14,042 nt of DNA from JACMOY01 sp038322575. GTDB lineage: Bacteria; Actinomycetota; Actinomycetes; Actinomycetales; Angustibacteraceae. The stretch is taken from the NCBI GenBank assembly GCA_038322575.1, contig JBBQGB010000075.1:1-14042 (forward strand), in the 5' to 3' direction. Shown here one piece after another: positions 11,981-14,042 of the stretch. Numbering within the stretch: position 1 is the stretch's first letter; the number at the start of each line of letters is the position of its first letter. Both the position numbers and the translations under genes were made by a program. The notes beneath the pieces are model-generated. The model searched no databases and was not told the origin of the DNA. It worked only from the letters and a program-made list of their open reading frames with translations.

Positions 11981-13230
11981 GAGGAGATCAGCTGGCCCTT
12001 TCCGATGACGACGAGCCCGGACTCGGTGACGGTCAGACCGCGGGCGCGGTCCTCGTCGGGATCCATCCCCACCCGGGCGTTGTCGGGGATGACGACGTTC
12101 TTGTCGATGATCGCTCGTCGGACGACGGCGTGCCGGCCGATCTGCACGTTGTCGAGGATGACGCTGTCGGTCACCGACGACCACGAGTGCGCGTAGACAC
12201 CAGGCGAGAGAACGGAGTTCTCGACGGTCGCGCCGCTGACCACGACGCCGGGCGAGACGCTGCTGTTCACGGCGTGCCCGATCCGGCCGTGCCAGCCGTG
12301 CACGAACTTGGCCGGTGGGAGCGGGCCGTAGTCCGTGTAGAGCGGCCAGTCGTAGTTGTAGAGGTTGAAGACGGGCAGCACCGAGATGAGGTCCATGTGC
12401 GCCTCGTAGTAGGCGTCCAGCGTCCCGACGTCGCGCCAGTAGTCCCGGTCGCGGTCGGTCGACCCGGCGACGTCGTTGTCGCGGAAGTCGTAGACGCCTG
12501 CCTGCCCGCGGTCGACGAAGTCCGGGATGATGTCCCCACCCATGTCGTGGTTCGACCCCTCGCGGTCGGCGTCGCGGGTGACGGCGTCGACCAGGGCGTC
12601 GGTGTCGAAGACGTAGTTGCCCATCGAGGCGAGGATCTCGTGCGGCGCGTCCGGCAGGCCCGCGGGGTCGGTCGGCTTCTCGAGGAACGCCCGGATCCGG
12701 CGCGGGTCGGTCGGTTCGACGTCGATGACCCCGAACTGGTCGGCGAGCGAGATCGGCTGGCGGATCGCCGCGACGGTGGCTCCCGCAGCGGTCTCGATGT
12801 GCTGGTCGAGCATCTGCGCGAAGTCCATGCGGTAGATGTTGTCGGCGCCGACGACGACCACGTGGTCGGGCCGCTCGTCGTGCACGAGGTTCAGGCTCTG
12901 GAAGATCGCGTCGGCGCTGCCCGAGTACCACCGCTTGCCCACCCGCTGCTGGGCGGGCACCGGCGCCACGTAGTTGCCCAGCATGTTCGACATCCGCCAC
13001 GTCTTGGAGATGTGCCGGTCCAGGCTGTGCGACTTGTACTGCGTCAGGACGACGATCTTCAGGTAGCCCGAGTTGACGACGTTCGACAGCGCGAAGTCGA
13101 TCAGCCGGTAGATACCGCCGAACGGGACGGCGGGTTTGGCGCGGTCGGCGGTCAGCGGCAGCAGGCGCTTGCCCTCGCCGCCGGCCAGGACGATGGCGAG
13201 CACCTTGGGGTTGCGCAGGCGACCAGGCAT
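11977..13230 (-). CDS. glgC: Glucose-1-phosphate adenylyltransferase GlgC
   Basis: A 417-residue enzyme predicted to make ADP-glucose from glucose-1-phosphate and ATP, the committed step of bacterial glycogen and maltosyl-phosphate synthesis. The nucleotidyltransferase domain has VLAGGEGKRLLPLT at 14-27 followed by RAKPAVPFGG with the conserved Lys32. It also carries WYSGSADAIFQ (101-111), GADNIYRMD (128-136), FLEKP (182-186) and SMGNYVF (202-208). DYWRDVGT at 263-270 leads into a left-handed beta-helix domain (about 315-417) that carries allosteric sites in this family. The length is normal. The ATG at 13230 lies 6 nt after a TAGGGT box and lacks a ribosome-binding site. It is divergent from glgA and overlaps the next gene by 4 nt, heading the operon glgC - LLM oxidoreductase - serB. 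Confidence 0.97.
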   Translation of the reverse strand: MPGRLRNPKVLAIVLAGGEGKRLLPLTADRAKPAVPFGGIYRLIDFALSNVVNSGYLKIVVLTQYKSHSLDRHISKTWRMSNMLGNYVAPVPAQQRVGKRWYSGSADAIFQSLNLVHDERPDHVVVVGADNIYRMDFAQMLDQHIETAAGATVAAIRQPISLADQFGVIDVEPTDPRRIRAFLEKPTDPAGLPDAPHEILASMGNYVFDTDALVDAVTRDADREGSNHDMGGDIIPDFVDRGQAGVYDFRDNDVAGSTDRDRDYWRDVGTLDAYYEAHMDLISVLPVFNLYNYDWPLYTDYGPLPPAKFVHGWHGRIGHAVNSSVSPGVVVSGATVENSVLSPGVYAHSWSSVTDSVILDNVQIGRHAVVRRAIIDKNVVIPDNARVGMDPDEDRARGLTVTESGLVVIGKGQLISS

Positions 13231-13236
13231 GGCCCG

Positions 13237-13242
13237 ACCCTA
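13237..13242 (-). promoter_or_regulatory. Putative -10 box (TAGGGT) of the glgC operon
   Basis: On the minus strand TAGGGT is followed by 6 nt and then the glgC ATG, with no Shine-Dalgarno sequence. It is part of a 74-nt divergent promoter region shared with glgA. Confidence 0.5.
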
Positions 13243-13251
13243 GGGGCAGCG

Positions 13252-13267
13252 CCTCGCCGAAGCGAGG
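13252..13267. repeat. Inverted repeat in glgC-glgA intergenic region
   Basis: CCTCGC and GCGAGG flank a CGAA tetraloop. The element lies between the -10 boxes of the divergent glgC and glgA genes, near where the two upstream promoter regions meet. It could be an operator controlling both genes, but the arms are only 6 bp. Confidence 0.3.
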
Positions 13268-13292
13268 GGTGTCTGCGCGCGGTCGTTCGCAC

Positions 13293-13298
13293 TAGGTT
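13293..13298 (+). promoter_or_regulatory. Putative -10 box (TAGGTT) of glgA
   Basis: TAGGTT is followed by 6 nt and then the GTG start of glgA at 13305, mirroring the glgC side. No Shine-Dalgarno sequence is present, which fits a leaderless transcript. Confidence 0.5.
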
Positions 13299-13304
13299 GC
13301 CCTG

Positions 13305-14042
13305 GTGCGCATCGATCTGCTGACCAAGGAGTACCCCCCGGACGTGTACGGCGGCGCCGGGGTGCACGTCGCCGAGCTGGTGCGCGCGCTGCGCTCGCGG
13401 GCGGGGCTCGACGTCCGGGTGCGCTGCTTCGGGTCACCGCGCGACGAGGCGGGCACCACGGCGTACGCCGACCCCGCCGATCTCGCCGACGCCAACGCCG
13501 CGCTGCGCACCATCGGTGTCGACCTGCCGATGGCCGGGGACTGCGGCGGGGCGGACGTCGTCCACTCGCACACCTGGTACGCGAACCTGGGTGGTTACCT
13601 GGCGAGCCTGCTGCACGGCGCGCCCCACGTGGTGACCGCGCACAGCCTGGAACCGTTGCGGCCGTGGAAGGCTGAGCAGCTCGGCGGCGGGTACGCCCTG
13701 TCGTCGTGGGTCGAGCGGACCGCGTACGAGGCCGCTGCCGCCGTCATCGCGGTCAGCGCGGGGATGCGCGCCGACGTCCTGCGCAGCTACCCGGGCGTCG
13801 ACCCCGCACGGGTGCACGTGGTGCACAACGGGATCGACACCCGGCTGTGGTCGCGGCGCGAGCGCCCGGACGCCGTCCGCGCGCTCGGCGTCGACCCCGA
13901 CCGGCGCAGCGTGGTCTTCGTCGGGCGGATCACCCGGCAGAAGGGCCTGCCGTACTTCCTGCGCGCCGTCGCCGCGCTCGACCCCGATGTCCAGATCGTG
14001 CTGTGCGCGGGCGCCCCCGACACCGCCGAGATCATGGCCGAG
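13305..14042 (+). CDS. glgA: Glycogen synthase / maltose-1-phosphate synthase GlgA (GlgM), 5' part
   Basis: The first 246 codons of a GT4-family, GT-B fold glycosyltransferase; the 3' end lies beyond the window. The N-terminus MRIDLLTKEYPPDVYGGAGVH, read from a GTG, is the hallmark of the actinobacterial GlgA family, with the glycine-rich nucleotide-sugar loop at residues 16-19. HSHTWYAN (at nt 13564-13587) and TAHSLEPLRPWK follow, then the domain junction VVHNGID (172-178) and FVGRITRQKGL (205-215), which begins the second Rossmann domain. Mycobacterial relatives (GlgM) join ADP-glucose to glucose-1-phosphate to give alpha-maltose-1-phosphate; others extend glycogen. Sequence alone does not decide which applies. 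The gene is divergent from glgC, which makes its donor substrate, the same arrangement as in Mycobacterium tuberculosis. The GTG at 13305 is supported by TAGGTT 6 nt upstream. Confidence 0.94.
   Translation, partial: MRIDLLTKEYPPDVYGGAGVHVAELVRALRSRAGLDVRVRCFGSPRDEAGTTAYADPADLADANAALRTIGVDLPMAGDCGGADVVHSHTWYANLGGYLASLLHGAPHVVTAHSLEPLRPWKAEQLGGGYALSSWVERTAYEAAAAVIAVSAGMRADVLRSYPGVDPARVHVVHNGIDTRLWSRRERPDAVRALGVDPDRRSVVFVGRITRQKGLPYFLRAVAALDPDVQIVLCAGAPDTAEIMAE

Noticed and set aside
10295..12196. 633-codon plus-strand open frame opposite serB, the LLM gene and glgC
   Set aside because: It spans three well-supported minus-strand genes and has no recognisable domain, so it is an antisense shadow.
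11189..13000. Longer minus-strand frame upstream of the LLM gene (start near 13000)
   Set aside because: The upstream part is glgC read in the wrong frame. The real LLM start is the ATG at 11980, overlapping the glgC stop.
12130..13323. 397-codon plus-strand open frame opposite glgC
   Set aside because: It is antisense to a full GlgC, has Val/Asp/Arg-rich composition, and runs into the real glgA start in another frame.
1..14042. CRISPR array, tRNA or rRNA genes, insertion sequence ends
   Set aside because: No regularly spaced repeats, no tRNA- or rRNA-like segments and no transposase or matching terminal repeats were seen on reading both strands.

Overview
The window is very GC-rich, with strong G/C bias at third codon positions, and its gene families point to a high-GC actinobacterium. 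The main indicators are a MabA/InhA-type fabG-fabI pair, a DUF222/HNH (13E12-type) protein, a divergent glgC / corynebacterial-type glgA pair, an F420-type luciferase-like oxidoreductase, a SerB with two ACT domains, and several start codons placed 6-8 nt behind a TANNNT box (leaderless style). A member of the Micrococcales near the Intrasporangiaceae/Dermatophilaceae would fit, but this is inferred from gene content and not proven.

Layout, left to right. (1) 1-504: 3' end of a DUF222/HNH endonuclease-type gene, followed by a perfect 17-bp stem-loop. (2) 642-2121: fabG-fabI, the two reductases of type II fatty acid elongation, 1 nt apart. (3) 2134-3062, minus strand: a PKD-like lipoprotein and then a small conserved protein of unknown function. 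(4) 3190-9183: a cyanophycin block. On the minus strand, cyanophycinase cphB is followed by cyanophycin synthetase cphA. Running tail-to-tail into cphA is a plus-strand gene for a CphA-related protein that keeps the N-terminal and Mur-ligase domains, lacks the ATP-grasp domain and carries a C-terminal TPR domain. (5) 9248-9772: a SixA-type histidine phosphatase, divergent from cphB. (6) 9932-13230, minus strand: a likely operon glgC - LLM oxidoreductase - serB, with a 4-bp ATGA overlap and then a 15-nt gap. (7) 13305-14042: 5' part of glgA/glgM, divergent from glgC and cut by the window edge.

Functionally the window joins nitrogen storage and carbon storage. CphA would polymerise Asp and Arg into cyanophycin and CphB would cut the polymer to beta-Asp-Arg dipeptides. 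GlgC supplies ADP-glucose to GlgA/GlgM for glycogen or maltose-1-phosphate synthesis. The most unusual object is the ATP-grasp-less CphA paralogue with the TPR tail (3190-5400). Its Mur-ligase ATP site looks intact, but it lacks the domain that would build the polymer backbone and the HxxEH motif seen in the N domain of its cphA neighbour. It is a candidate accessory ligase, or a regulatory or scaffold partner, in cyanophycin metabolism.

No tRNA, rRNA, CRISPR array or insertion sequence was recognised. No gene-free stretch exceeds 300 bases; the longest is the 159-nt gap between the phosphatase gene and serB, which holds potential hairpins.
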